Counted from the first letter of the stretch, positions 8,398 to 17,297 are shown. The stretch is DNA of 64,000 nucleotides from an uncultured Eubacteriales bacterium (GCA_934541115.1 CAKTDF010000002.1:124001-188000); one strand, 5' to 3'. Program-made: numbers and translations. Notes: generated from the sequence alone by a model not told the origin.

Positions 8398-9648
8398 TCA
8401 GCAAACAATGTTTTTAATTTTCTTTTCAAACTCACTGTCCGTGAGTTCATGTACACCTTCAATAAGTTGAATTTTCATATCTTTAACACGCTGCTCAAAA
8501 TACTTTCTGCTGTCGCCGGTCAGTTTTCCTGCATAAGAAGTTACAAGAACCTTTTTTGCATACGGTCCGCCAAAGCGTTCTGCAACCGTATTGAGCTTAT
8601 ATAGTTCATTTTCATTGACATCACCGTTTTTACAGGAAATAAAAATAGGAATGAGACCACGCATCAAAATGACATCAATTTCATTTTCTGTGTCCTTTTC
8701 ATCATCATCCGCCGTGTGGATTGACGAATCCCAATCTATATAAACACCGATGCGAGAATCATTAAAACGTTTTCTTCCGTTTTTATCAACAGCGAGTGTA
8801 GAATAATAATATACGATCAATTCAAGAAGCGTTCCCGCTTTTGTGAGACATTGTTTTATCTGCTCATTTTTAAAACAAAATGAAACAAAATCTTCACTGT
8901 CTGAAAGGCTGTTAATAAATCCGTATCTCTCAAGCGCTTTCATATAGTCAATATTCCATGTAAATTTTCGCCCTTCATTGAGCATGGCTTTTTCAATAAA
9001 CGTCTTGCTCGCTGTGATTTTTAAAGAATCAGGTTCAGCTGAGCCAAACTTTAAGAAGTAATAAACGGTATGAATCTGTGCATTCCACAAACCGGGATTT
9101 CTTTTACAAATCCCCCATAAAACCTCAAGGTCAGACGTAAAGTCGGGATTAAGATCCCAATCATATGTACCCTTATGACCATTGAACGGAACAATCGCGC
9201 CTCCATACAACATAATATTTTCTTCAACTGTCAGTTCCGGAACCTCGGTAGTCGGAGTTGTCCCATCGTAATCACAATCTAAAATAACGCCTGTTCCAAC
9301 ATTGAATCTATGCATCTGAATATTTTTGGTACTTTTATATCGCTCATACACCATACCCATAGCAACAAGAATTAAGTCTTCGCCGCCTGTAAGGTCAAAT
9401 GCTACTTCGGCTTCGGTCTGTACAATTTTCTCAAGCGCTTCGACTATGTTCTGCAAATTGCTTCTGATTACTGAGACGAACTCAAAATCAACGTCAATGC
9501 CCTTTCTTTCGGCGAGTCGCTTATAAGCCTCACATTGCCTTGTCATAGGCTTTCTGTCACCGATAAAAATAATTTTTTCCGGCTTAACGGTTAAGCAGCT
9601 TATCATGTTATCAACCGAAACTTTATCAAAAAATTCAACAATTGTCAT
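8398..9648 (-). CDS. Card1/Can2-like CARF-domain nuclease (DUF1887 family)
   Basis: Two-part protein. Residues 1-135 form a CARF-like Rossmann domain (FIGDRKPMTRQ; the ligand-loop motif DLTGGED at 85-91). Residues about 270-415 form a PD-(D/E)xK nuclease fold with GTLLE (272-276), ENEIDV (321-326) and FISCKNG (336-342). In characterised Card1/Can2, cyclic tetra-adenylate from type III CRISPR binds the CARF domain and switches on nicking or RNA cleavage. Here the ExK position reads SxK (S338, K340), so the metal site may differ. No cas genes or repeats are in the window. It has its own promoter and terminator and so is a single-gene unit. Family call is firm; activity and ligand are inference. 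Confidence 0.8.
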   Translation of the reverse strand: MTIVEFFDKVSVDNMISCLTVKPEKIIFIGDRKPMTRQCEAYKRLAERKGIDVDFEFVSVIRSNLQNIVEALEKIVQTEAEVAFDLTGGEDLILVAMGMVYERYKSTKNIQMHRFNVGTGVILDCDYDGTTPTTEVPELTVEENIMLYGGAIVPFNGHKGTYDWDLNPDFTSDLEVLWGICKRNPGLWNAQIHTVYYFLKFGSAEPDSLKITASKTFIEKAMLNEGRKFTWNIDYMKALERYGFINSLSDSEDFVSFCFKNEQIKQCLTKAGTLLELIVYYYSTLAVDKNGRKRFNDSRIGVYIDWDSSIHTADDDEKDTENEIDVILMRGLIPIFISCKNGDVNENELYKLNTVAERFGGPYAKKVLVTSYAGKLTGDSRKYFEQRVKDMKIQLIEGVHELTDSEFEKKIKNIVC

Positions 9649-9717
9649 TTTATCACTTCCGCAGTTTTAAATACTTTTTTGTGTTGCATTACAAAGCCTA
9701 TCATAAAAACACTATGT

Positions 9718-9746
9718 ATGATAACATATAAAAATATTGAAAACAA
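9718..9746 (-). promoter_or_regulatory. Promoter of the CARF-nuclease gene
   Basis: Minus strand TTGTTT and TATCAT with a 17-base spacer, about 70 bases upstream of the ATG and immediately downstream of the alkD terminator. Confidence 0.6.
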
Positions 9747-9758
9747 GTATTTACAGAA

Positions 9759-9784
9759 AACGCGATCGGAAAACCGACCGCGTT
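9759..9784 (-). terminator. Terminator after alkD
   Basis: Minus strand stem AACGCGGTCGG with CCGATCGCGTT (one G-U), TTTT loop, then TTCTG. The first stem base is 4 bases past the alkD stop codon. Confidence 0.8.
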
Positions 9785-9787
9785 CAC

Positions 9788-10480
9788 TTATTTGATTCTT
9801 AAAGCTTTCAGATAGTTTTTTCGGCTATCAGTTATCCGATAGCTTTCAACCGCTTTCTGAATTGTTTTATTGTGTATCCACACAGGGAGTCGATTGCTGT
9901 TGAGATATTCAACTGCCGAACCGTATTGTTTTGTAAGTGCCGTTGCGAAGTACCACGACTGCATCATTTTTATGTAGTATTCTTCGCTATCGACATTTGC
10001 TGCGAGTTCAAGATACTCAGGCTGAAAATCCGCGTCAAGAAAGTGCGTCATAAGCATTTTAAGAGCAAAACGAACTGTATAAGTGTCCGTTGCACAAAGC
10101 CATAGACGAATTTTGTTCAAAAGCTCCTTTTTATGCTTGCCAAAACACTTTGGAGACAACGAATCACATACCGCCCAGTTATTTACAAAAGGTAAAAACT
10201 TTTCTGTCTGCTCAACTGCCTCATCAAAATCCTTAATCTGTTCAATGAGCATAGCATGAATAAAATATTCTTCGTGATATTTGTGAGGAAGATCAGCAAG
10301 AAAGCACTCATACCCTCCCTCACGGTAGAGAGTTTTTGCAAGTTTTCGCATATCGGGAGTTCTTACTCCTATCACGCTGTTTTTATCAACATTCGGAATA
10401 AGCTTGCAGTTAAATTCCTTAAAACTCTCATCGCGGAGGGCAAAAAGCTCATTAATTAATCGCTTTTCAAAATTCTCCAT
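9788..10480 (-). CDS. AlkD-like DNA alkylation repair protein
   Basis: HEAT-repeat DNA glycosylase of the AlkD family, which excises bulky or cationic N3/N7-alkylpurines. The pattern VRTPDMRKLAKTL, FVNNWAVCDSLSPK and VRFALKMLMTHF is typical; the WAVCD segment carries the family Trp and Asp of the active cleft. The frame extends to 10513, but the ATG at 10480 overlaps the upstream flavoprotein's TGA as TGATG, giving 230 residues and translational coupling. Cotranscription with an enoate reductase-like enzyme could mean a shared response to electrophiles, but that is only inference. Confidence 0.85.
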   Translation of the reverse strand: MENFEKRLINELFALRDESFKEFNCKLIPNVDKNSVIGVRTPDMRKLAKTLYREGGYECFLADLPHKYHEEYFIHAMLIEQIKDFDEAVEQTEKFLPFVNNWAVCDSLSPKCFGKHKKELLNKIRLWLCATDTYTVRFALKMLMTHFLDADFQPEYLELAANVDSEEYYIKMMQSWYFATALTKQYGSAVEYLNSNRLPVWIHNKTIQKAVESYRITDSRKNYLKALRIK

Positions 10481-12534
10481 CAAAGCTTCATTGCAACGTC
10501 CCATGCACCCCAAATAACAGTACGGAGGTTACCGATCTTATCGGCATCACCGATAACATGGACATTCTTGCCCTCAACAGCAAGCGGAGTCGGGATATAA
10601 CCAACAGAAAGAATTACGCTGTCGCCTTCAATTTTAAAGGTCTTGCCATTTTTGTCTGTTGCCATAATGCCGTCCGGAAGAACCTCTGCAAGTTTTGTTT
10701 CAAGATGAACGGGAACCTTATTTGTTTTGAAGAAGTCGCGCAAAAAGCTTGAATTGGCGAGACAAACACCCTTAACTGCAATGAGATCGTCTTTCATTTC
10801 AACAATCACAGGCTTTTTGCCGTGGAGATAAAGGTCATACGCAATTTCACAGCCGGTAAGTCCGCCGCCAACAATAACAACGTTTTCTCCTACTTGTTTT
10901 TCGCCAAGAAGGAACTCCGTTGCATCCATAGCAAGCTCTGCACCTTTAACAGGGATCTTGCGTGCTTTTGAACCGGTTGCAATGATAATCTCATCGGCAC
11001 CGAGAGTATTCACGTCTTTGACTTCCGTATTGAGCTTGACAGTAATCGGGAGCTTTACAATTTCGCGTTTAAACCACTCAATAAGTTCGCGATCCTTTTC
11101 TTTATATGACGGAGCAGCCGCAGCAATAAAAATGCCTCCGAGCTTATCGCTCTTTTCGTAAATGGTAACGTTATGTCCGCGCAAAGCAAGAACTCTTGCT
11201 GCCTCCATGCCGCCAATACCGCCGCCGATAACAGCGATATTCTTTTTCTTTGCAGCGGGAACTATTTTATACTTTTTACTCTGCATTGTTTCGGGATTAA
11301 GAGCACAACGTGCCATGTGGGATGAGTCGGAAAAATCCTGATCATTTGCGTGTCCTTTATAATGTGCCATATTGAAGCAACCGTTATGGCAGCATATGCA
11401 AGGAAGAATTTCTTCAAGCTTGCCGCTCATAAGCTTTGTGATCCATGCGGGATCTGCAAGGAATTGACGAGCAACACCCATGGCATCGATTTTACCTTCT
11501 TCAATTGCCTTGGCACCAACGTCAGGTTCCATTCTACCCGCACAAACAACAGGAATATCAACAAACTTACGGATATGAGCAACGTCATCAAGGTTGCAGT
11601 TTTGCGGCATATACGCCGGCGGATGTGCCCAATACCAAGCATCGTATGTACCGTTATCTGCGTCAAGCATATCATAACCGGCATCTTGAAGATACTTTGC
11701 AGCTTTCTCACTTTCTTCCATATCTCTACCGACCTCAGTATAGCCTTCTTCACCCGGGAGAGCGCCATAGCAAAAATCTTTTGTTTTTGAAAGGACAGAA
11801 TAACGGAGCGAAACAGGATAATCACTGCCGCAGACAGATTTGATTTTTCTGACGATTTCAACCGGGAAACGATAACGATTTTCAAACGAGCCGCCGTATT
11901 CATCGGTACGCTTGTTGGTATATTTCATTGTAAACTGGTCTATGAGATAACCCTCGTGAACCGCGTGAATCTCAACGCCGTCAACGCCGGCCTCCTTGCA
12001 AAGAGCAGCAGTCTTTGCAAAAGCATCGACCATCTCTTCAATTTCCTTTTTGCTCAAAGCACGGCAGGTTACACCCTCAGCCCAACGCGAGGGAAGTTCA
12101 CTGGGACTTGCGCAAAGATATCCAAGGTCAAGAACCGGTTTCATAAGGGTGCGAAGCGGCGTGTTATAAAGCTTTGCAAGCGGATCAGTGATGGCAAAGG
12201 AACGGCCAAAACCGGCAGTCAACTGAACAAAAAGCTTTGCTCCGGTCTTATGGAGTTCATCCATAAACACCTTAAGCTCTTTGAACATTTTTTTGTTTTG
12301 ATATAGCCAGCGATTACCGATGGTGTCTTTGAGCGGTGCAATGCCGGGAATTATAAGACCGACGTTGTTTTTGGCTCTTTCAAGGAAGAAATTTGCAGCT
12401 TCCCTGTCAAAGTGGTTCGGTTCCATCCAACCGAAAAGTGAAGTTCCTCCCATTGGGCAGAGAACGATACGGTTTTTAATCTCAACGTTACCGATCTTCC
12501 ACGGGGTGAACAATGCAGAATACTCTGAATTCAT
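10480..12534 (-). CDS. NADH:flavin oxidoreductase / 2-enoate reductase-like Fe-S flavoprotein
   Basis: Old-yellow-enzyme superfamily protein of the 2,4-dienoyl-CoA/2-enoate reductase architecture (684 residues). An FMN-binding TIM barrel (about 1-340, with HAVHEGYLIDQF) is followed by a [4Fe-4S] cysteine cluster (CICCHNGCF plus a later RCALNPE) and then an FAD/NAD(P) module with two dinucleotide folds (AVIGGGIGGMEAA, VVIVGGGLTGCE). It should move electrons from NAD(P)H through FAD and Fe-S to FMN and reduce an activated C=C bond; the substrate is unknown. The long upstream open frame to 12753 is non-coding: ATG at 12534 has AGGAGA 7 bases before it and sits behind a consensus promoter. Confidence 0.9.
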   Translation of the reverse strand: MNSEYSALFTPWKIGNVEIKNRIVLCPMGGTSLFGWMEPNHFDREAANFFLERAKNNVGLIIPGIAPLKDTIGNRWLYQNKKMFKELKVFMDELHKTGAKLFVQLTAGFGRSFAITDPLAKLYNTPLRTLMKPVLDLGYLCASPSELPSRWAEGVTCRALSKKEIEEMVDAFAKTAALCKEAGVDGVEIHAVHEGYLIDQFTMKYTNKRTDEYGGSFENRYRFPVEIVRKIKSVCGSDYPVSLRYSVLSKTKDFCYGALPGEEGYTEVGRDMEESEKAAKYLQDAGYDMLDADNGTYDAWYWAHPPAYMPQNCNLDDVAHIRKFVDIPVVCAGRMEPDVGAKAIEEGKIDAMGVARQFLADPAWITKLMSGKLEEILPCICCHNGCFNMAHYKGHANDQDFSDSSHMARCALNPETMQSKKYKIVPAAKKKNIAVIGGGIGGMEAARVLALRGHNVTIYEKSDKLGGIFIAAAAPSYKEKDRELIEWFKREIVKLPITVKLNTEVKDVNTLGADEIIIATGSKARKIPVKGAELAMDATEFLLGEKQVGENVVIVGGGLTGCEIAYDLYLHGKKPVIVEMKDDLIAVKGVCLANSSFLRDFFKTNKVPVHLETKLAEVLPDGIMATDKNGKTFKIEGDSVILSVGYIPTPLAVEGKNVHVIGDADKIGNLRTVIWGAWDVAMKL

Positions 12535-12577
12535 TATACTTTCTCCTCTCTGAGTATACGTTTCACACGCTGTTTCA

Positions 12578-12606
12578 ATTATATTCCATCGGTATGACAA
12601 TGTCAA
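12578..12606 (-). promoter_or_regulatory. Consensus SigA promoter of the enoate reductase-alkD operon
   Basis: Minus strand TTGACA - 17 bases - TATAAT, a perfect consensus. The -35 runs into a short palindrome TGACATTGTCA, a possible repressor site. The -10 is about 45 bases from the ATG. Confidence 0.85.
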
Positions 12607-12650
12607 TCGATTTTTCGACACAGTTCCAAAATATAACCCAAAACATACAA

Positions 12651-12685
12651 ATACCGGCATAAAAGAATAACTCCTATGCCGGTAT
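12651..12685 (-). terminator. Terminator after histidine phosphatase gene
   Basis: 10-bp perfect stem ATACCGGCAT / ATGCCGGTAT with a 15-base loop, then TTTGTATGTTTT on the minus strand. Confidence 0.75.
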
Positions 12686-12688
12686 AGG

Positions 12689-13402
12689 CTAATGTCTTGT
12701 GTCATCGTCAAAGCACTCACAGAAGCGACAAGCAAATGACGACTCCTCGTCACCCTTATAAAGATGACTTATATCTCCGAATGAAAGAATTCTGAAAGCA
12801 GCTTTTCCTTTTCTTCTCTCTTCGGTAACGAGAGTTGTAACCGAAGTCGGAAGCGCAGCAAAATTATGCCAAAGCGGCATGGGACTGACTGAAATAATAT
12901 GACTCAGAATAACACACTCAACAGCGAAGTGACAAAACAGAACCACTGTGTCATGGTTTGAATTTATAACTTCAAACATACGTCCGTTGTGTTTATAACC
13001 GTGTGAAAAAAGTAATTCATCAACACCTTTACAAACTTTTTCATATTCTTCGCGGACGTTTGTATTCCTCATCATCGGCTGCTCCGCCCACTCATCGGTG
13101 TAAAACCCGGGAAATGATGTCCAGTTTTCAGGAAGTCGATCCCAACAAACGTCATTAATGCCGTTTTCAGTGATTCTTCCTTCAAACTCACGCAGCCAAG
13201 GAAGTGTAACGATTTTCCTATCAATCAACTTTGTTGCAAATTTAGCTGTCTTTTTAGCTCTTCCCAATGGAGAACAATAGATAAAATCAGGATTAAGCTT
13301 TTTGATTCGCTCGGCAAGGAGTGTTGCCTCTCTTTTGCCTTTTTTTGTGAGCGAATCCAAAGCATAATTAGGGTCTCCATGTCTGATTATCACAATTTTC
13401 AC
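12689..13402 (-). CDS. Histidine phosphatase family protein (phosphoglycerate mutase-like)
   Basis: Branch-1 histidine acid phosphatase fold: RHG at residues 7-9 (phospho-accepting His8), YCSPLGRAKKTA with the second Arg, a central Glu, and FCHFAVE with the second catalytic His. Cytoplasmic, no signal sequence. The family includes cofactor-dependent mutases and many small-molecule phosphatases, and the substrate cannot be assigned. It starts 7 bases after the polysaccharide deacetylase stop codon, so the two form an operon. Confidence 0.8.
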   Translation of the reverse strand: MKIVIIRHGDPNYALDSLTKKGKREATLLAERIKKLNPDFIYCSPLGRAKKTAKFATKLIDRKIVTLPWLREFEGRITENGINDVCWDRLPENWTSFPGFYTDEWAEQPMMRNTNVREEYEKVCKGVDELLFSHGYKHNGRMFEVINSNHDTVVLFCHFAVECVILSHIISVSPMPLWHNFAALPTSVTTLVTEERRKGKAAFRILSFGDISHLYKGDEESSFACRFCECFDDDTRH

Positions 13403-13409
13403 AGTAAAA

Positions 13410-14912
13410 TCACCGCGCCTGCGTATAAGTTTTACCGGCTTTGAGCTTTACGCCTTTGTACTCCATCAATTCAGACACCGTCACAAGCTGATAGCCCTGC
13501 TTGACAAGCCATGGAACAATTCTCTCCGTGGCGTCACCGGTTGAATAATATAAATCATGCATCAAAACAATTGAGCCGTCTTTGACATTGTTTTTAATGC
13601 TTTGAACTGTTTTTGAAGTGCTCCTATGACTCCAGTCCTTTGTGTCAACAGACCAATTGATAAACGGATAAGGAACGAGGGACATCACCCTCTTGTTGAC
13701 CGATCCTCCCGGTGCACGAACAAGTGAGGCGCCCGTTCCGGCATAGCGGCGAATAGCAGCATTTGCATCGGCAATTTCCATGCGGACGCGTGCGTCAGAA
13801 ACAGAAGTTAGTGTTGTGTGATTATATGTATGATTTCCAATCTCACAGTCAAGGGAAACGGCACGCTTAATACAATCACCGTAAGTTGAAACTCTTGAAC
13901 CAACTACGAAAAATGTAGCCCGCGAATCATATTTTTTTAACACATCTAAAATTTGATTTGTTACCGGTCTGTATGGTCCGTCATCAAAAGTGAGAGCAAC
14001 CATTTTCTTTTTTTCATCGAGTCGTTTTGCAGAAGCTGCCGACGAGTATGCGCTCATCGCTTTTGTTCCTACGACAGTCTTTAATTTATAAGAAGTTACT
14101 TTTCCCTTTGGAGCATTCTTGTCCGTCCACGACTTTGAAGAGGCTTTGACCGTCTTAATTTTATCCCAATTTTTTCTACTGGCGGTTTTTCTGTATATTG
14201 CATAACTGTCGGCACCCGAAACAGACTTCCAAGTAAGACGTATTCCTTTTTTTGACGCCTCGGCGCTAAGACTCTTTGGAGCAGAAACAAAGGTTATAAC
14301 TTTGTTGTTAGTTTCCTTTGCGCTGACAGCCTCAGAGCAGACCTGGCGAACCTGGTATGTATATCTGACGCCGGATTTCGCTTTTTTGTCAACGTAACTT
14401 GACTTTGAGGAGCTGACGCGTGCGATTTTTTTCCAATCCGAACTGCCGCTTTTTCGGTACACACTGTATTCCAGCGCCCCGGAAATCTTTTTCCACTTGA
14501 GTTCAACGCCGTCTTTTGTGTTTTTAACCGAGGTGATTTTCGGCACTGCAGAATACATTCTTGAAATTTCATTGGAAAAAGCAGATTTTTTTGAACCGAC
14601 AAATGCTTTCATGGTATATGTGTATCCAACAGAGCTTTTGACACTTTTGTCAACATATGACGTTGTTTTGGCATTCTTGATTTCAACAATCTTCTTCCGG
14701 TTTGAAGAACCGTCTGTGCGACGATAAATAATATAGCCGTCCACACCGTTCATTTTTTTCCATTTAATTGTTAATCCTTGCTTGCAGTTTGAAACTTTGG
14801 TGAGACGCGGAGCCTCCAAAGCTGCCGACTTAGGAGCAGAACAGACAACCAAAGAGAATGTCAGCACGCCGAAAGATAAGAATAAAAGCATCAGCTTTCC
14901 AAATCTTTTCAT
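13410..14912 (-). CDS. Secreted polysaccharide deacetylase with three FnIII-like repeats
   Basis: An N-terminal signal peptide (KRFGKLMLLFLSFGVLTFSL) is followed by three tandem repeats of about 85 residues (roughly 33-120, 121-208, 209-298), each with the pattern W-K...G-Y-x-(I/V)-Y-R-(K/R) typical of clostridial fibronectin type III-like modules. A NodB-homology deacetylase domain covers about 305-470: TFDDGPY, GNHTYNHTT, RAPGGS, WSVDTKDW and MHDLYY are the five metal and catalytic motifs. It should remove N-acetyl groups from peptidoglycan or another extracellular glycan, with the repeats acting as spacer or adhesion modules. Ribosome binding site GGAAGGTG. Confidence 0.9.
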   Translation of the reverse strand: MKRFGKLMLLFLSFGVLTFSLVVCSAPKSAALEAPRLTKVSNCKQGLTIKWKKMNGVDGYIIYRRTDGSSNRKKIVEIKNAKTTSYVDKSVKSSVGYTYTMKAFVGSKKSAFSNEISRMYSAVPKITSVKNTKDGVELKWKKISGALEYSVYRKSGSSDWKKIARVSSSKSSYVDKKAKSGVRYTYQVRQVCSEAVSAKETNNKVITFVSAPKSLSAEASKKGIRLTWKSVSGADSYAIYRKTASRKNWDKIKTVKASSKSWTDKNAPKGKVTSYKLKTVVGTKAMSAYSSAASAKRLDEKKKMVALTFDDGPYRPVTNQILDVLKKYDSRATFFVVGSRVSTYGDCIKRAVSLDCEIGNHTYNHTTLTSVSDARVRMEIADANAAIRRYAGTGASLVRAPGGSVNKRVMSLVPYPFINWSVDTKDWSHRSTSKTVQSIKNNVKDGSIVLMHDLYYSTGDATERIVPWLVKQGYQLVTVSELMEYKGVKLKAGKTYTQAR

Positions 14913-14947
14913 TATTTCACCTTCCTGTAATTTACAACACCGTTTGG

Positions 14948-14981
14948 GACAAAAAAGTATAATCTCTTATACTTTTTTGTC
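14948..14981. repeat. Perfect 15-bp inverted repeat upstream of the deacetylase
   Basis: GACAAAAAAGTATAA and TTATACTTTTTTGTC flank a 4-base loop, 35 bases upstream of the deacetylase start. In either direction the arm ends in a run of T, so it could serve as a bidirectional terminator, or as an operator overlapping a -10-like TATACT. Confidence 0.65.
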
Positions 14982-15112
14982 GCGTATATTCATTCTTGAC
15001 TGAGAATCTTACAGTCACAGTTCTTAACAATCAAAAAGTACTGTCCACAACTACGATTCGTTGGTCAATTAACATGGCTACGCTATATGGAAAGCCAAGC
15101 CACCAAAACAGG

Positions 15113-16030
15113 TCAAGCAAGCTTGATGAGTTCTGAGGCGGTTTTGGCTGCAAGCGCAGCATTGTTTAAAACAAGTTGAATATTTGACTCCAAGCTGTCA
15201 CCGCCGGTTATATCCTTAATTCTTGCTAGGAGGAACGGCGTTGTTTCTTTTCCATGAATGCCAAGATCGCGACTCTCCTTGACAGCGCGATCAATAGCCG
15301 CATTGATAACATCTGCGTCCATTGAATACTCTTCCGGAATGGGATTGGTAACGAGCATACCGCCGCGAAGACCCATACCGAGCTTTGCCGCAAAAGCATC
15401 TGCAAGTTCTTTCGGCGAATCGAGACGATAATCAACGGAAAAACCGCTTTTTCTGGTATAAAATGCCGGAAGCTCATTAGTCTGATAACCGATAACCGGT
15501 ACCCCTTTTGTTTCAAGGTACTCGAGAGTAAGACCAAGGTCAAGAATTGATTTTGCACCGGCACAAACAACCATAACCGGAGTCATAGCCAGTTCTTCAA
15601 GGTCAGCTGAAATGTCCATTGTTACCTCGGCACCACGGTGAACACCTCCGACTCCACCGGTAGCAAAAACTTTGATTCCTGCCATGGCAGCAATAATCAT
15701 AGTTGTAGCAACTGTGGTCGCACCGTCCTCACCTTTTGCCGCAATCACAGGAAGGTCGCGCCTTGAAGCCTTAATTACCTTCGTACTCTTTTTGCCCAAA
15801 TACTCTATCTCATTTTTTGAAAGGCCCGCTTTGAGCTTTCCGCCGATAATGGCAATTGTTGCAGGAACTGCACCGTTTTTACGAATCGTTTCCTCAACGC
15901 GCAGCGCAGTTTCAACGTTTTGCGGATATGGCATACCGTGTGAAATAATTGTCGATTCAAGAGCAACAACGGGCTTGTTCTCTTCAAGTGCTTTTTTTAC
16001 TTCCGGTGAAATTTCAAGATACTTGTTCAT
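15113..16030 (-). CDS. psuG: Pseudouridine-5'-phosphate glycosidase
   Basis: PsuG/IndA family enzyme that splits pseudouridine 5'-phosphate into uracil and ribose 5-phosphate. The family N-terminus VVALESTIISHGMPYPQN is intact, followed by ATIAIIGGKLKAGLS, FATGGVGGVHRGAE and the conserved KSILDLGLTLEYLET, over the usual 305 residues. It lies 6 bases downstream of psuK, whose product feeds it. Confidence 0.96.
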   Translation of the reverse strand: MNKYLEISPEVKKALEENKPVVALESTIISHGMPYPQNVETALRVEETIRKNGAVPATIAIIGGKLKAGLSKNEIEYLGKKSTKVIKASRRDLPVIAAKGEDGATTVATTMIIAAMAGIKVFATGGVGGVHRGAEVTMDISADLEELAMTPVMVVCAGAKSILDLGLTLEYLETKGVPVIGYQTNELPAFYTRKSGFSVDYRLDSPKELADAFAAKLGMGLRGGMLVTNPIPEEYSMDADVINAAIDRAVKESRDLGIHGKETTPFLLARIKDITGGDSLESNIQLVLNNAALAAKTASELIKLA

Positions 16031-16036
16031 AAATAA

Positions 16037-16942
16037 TCATTCCTTTTCTGTAATAGATTTCAAGTTTATATTGACTGCCTGTTCACCTTCACACACACAC
16101 ATCGCGCCTTTCAAGGCAAACTCACAGCTTTCTTCCAGACTTTTTTTCTCAAGTACTGCCATGACGCAGCAGGAAAAAAAAGCATCCCCGGCGCCTGCGG
16201 TATTGACAATCTCCCCAACGATAGGAGCTTTTATAAACGATTTGCTGCCATCAAAAGCCACAACGCCTTTAGCTCCCATCGTGATAAACACACTTTCTGC
16301 ACCCTTTGCCTTAACAAGATATTCGGCGGCATTTTGAGCCGATTCGTAATCATTGACCTCAAAGCCGCATAAAACTCCTGCTTCAATTGCATTCGGTTTG
16401 AAAACGCTGAGATAAGGCAAACATGGATTCAGCCGCGCAACCTTGCTTGCAGACACAGCATCAGCAAAAATCGGTGCGGTGATGTTTTGGCAGAGATACA
16501 AAAGCGTTTCGCTTTCAAGATTTGCATCAATAACAACGGCATCACTTTTTGATATCTCATCAATAATCGGAGAAAAATAGGCTTTGTTCAGATGACTGTT
16601 TATGCGCATATCGTTGACAGCAGCAAGCATATCTCCGTGTTCGTCTGTGACAAAAAGATACACTGAATTGCGCTCGCCTGAAAATTTGCGGCATAACGAC
16701 ACATTGATTGAAAAACGCTCTGCCTCAGCTTCAATTTCAGAAGTGTATGTATCGTCACCCAAAGCAGCAACAAAATGAACCTCAGCTCCCAAGAGCGAAA
16801 GATCCCTTGCCACATTAAAGCCTACTCCGCCTATTGTGTGAGTTACCGAGCCAACGTTAGAGTCCTGCGGGACAAACTTTTCAAAAGGTTTTCCGCAGAT
16901 GTCAACATTGACTGCACCGATAACGGTTATTTTGTAAGGCAT
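16037..16942 (-). CDS. psuK: PfkB family kinase, probable pseudouridine kinase
   Basis: Ribokinase-fold kinase: N-terminal GAVNVDICGKP, substrate loop GGVGFNVARDLSLLG, and the PfkB signature 2 NTAGAGDAFFS with catalytic Asp. Adjacency to psuG makes pseudouridine 5'-phosphorylation the likely reaction, completing salvage of pseudouridine from RNA turnover. Ribosome binding site AGGAGG. No nucleoside transporter sits alongside, so uptake must be encoded elsewhere or the substrate is internal. Confidence 0.88.
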   Translation of the reverse strand: MPYKITVIGAVNVDICGKPFEKFVPQDSNVGSVTHTIGGVGFNVARDLSLLGAEVHFVAALGDDTYTSEIEAEAERFSINVSLCRKFSGERNSVYLFVTDEHGDMLAAVNDMRINSHLNKAYFSPIIDEISKSDAVVIDANLESETLLYLCQNITAPIFADAVSASKVARLNPCLPYLSVFKPNAIEAGVLCGFEVNDYESAQNAAEYLVKAKGAESVFITMGAKGVVAFDGSKSFIKAPIVGEIVNTAGAGDAFFSCCVMAVLEKKSLEESCEFALKGAMCVCEGEQAVNINLKSITEKE

Positions 16943-17022
16943 AATATCGCCTCCTAAAAGATTATTATATCAAAAATCACACACAAAGTAAACAAAAACA
17001 GAGAAATTCGGCGGTAAAACAC

Positions 17023-17048
17023 AAAAAAGCCGCCGCTCGCGCGGCGAC
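17023..17048 (-). terminator. Terminator after DUF378 gene
   Basis: Minus strand GTCGCCGC - GCGA tetraloop - GCGGCGGC followed by TTTTTT, 6 bases past the stop codon. Confidence 0.9.
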
Positions 17049-17054
17049 ATGGTG

Positions 17055-17297
17055 TTATGCTGCTCTGTTGTTACTCTGAGTATCCTCACCGGCAGCAGGC
17101 ATTGTCTTGCTTCTGTCTTTGAACAAAAGAGAGATACACCATATTCCTGCAAGAGCGATTATTGTGTATATTATTCTGCTGACGATCGCACTCTGACCAC
17201 CGAAGATCCATGCAACAAGGTCAAACTGAAAAAGACCGATGAGACCCCAATTGATGGCGCCGATGATTGTGAGAGAAAGAGAAATTTTGTCTAACAT
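17055..17297 (-). CDS. DUF378 family small membrane protein
   Basis: 80-residue protein with two membrane helices (ISLSLTIIGAINWGLIGLF and IIYTIIALAGIWCISLLF) and the DUF378 motif INWGLIGLF. The polar C-terminal tail is short. The ATG at 17297 is preceded by AAAGGAG; the open frame further upstream is not expected to be translated. Function of the family is unknown. Confidence 0.85.
   Translation of the reverse strand: MLDKISLSLTIIGAINWGLIGLFQFDLVAWIFGGQSAIVSRIIYTIIALAGIWCISLLFKDRSKTMPAAGEDTQSNNRAA

Noticed and set aside
8398..9648. CRISPR array or cas genes accompanying the CARF protein
   Set aside because: No regularly spaced repeats and no cas-like proteins were seen on either strand near this gene or elsewhere in the window.
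12535..12753. 73-codon N-terminal extension of the enoate reductase-like gene
   Set aside because: It contains the promoter and the terminator of the neighbouring gene; the AGGAGA-preceded ATG at 12534 is the better start.
15672..16337. 221-codon open frame on the plus strand
   Set aside because: Spans the psuG-psuK junction in antisense; no domain or start signals.
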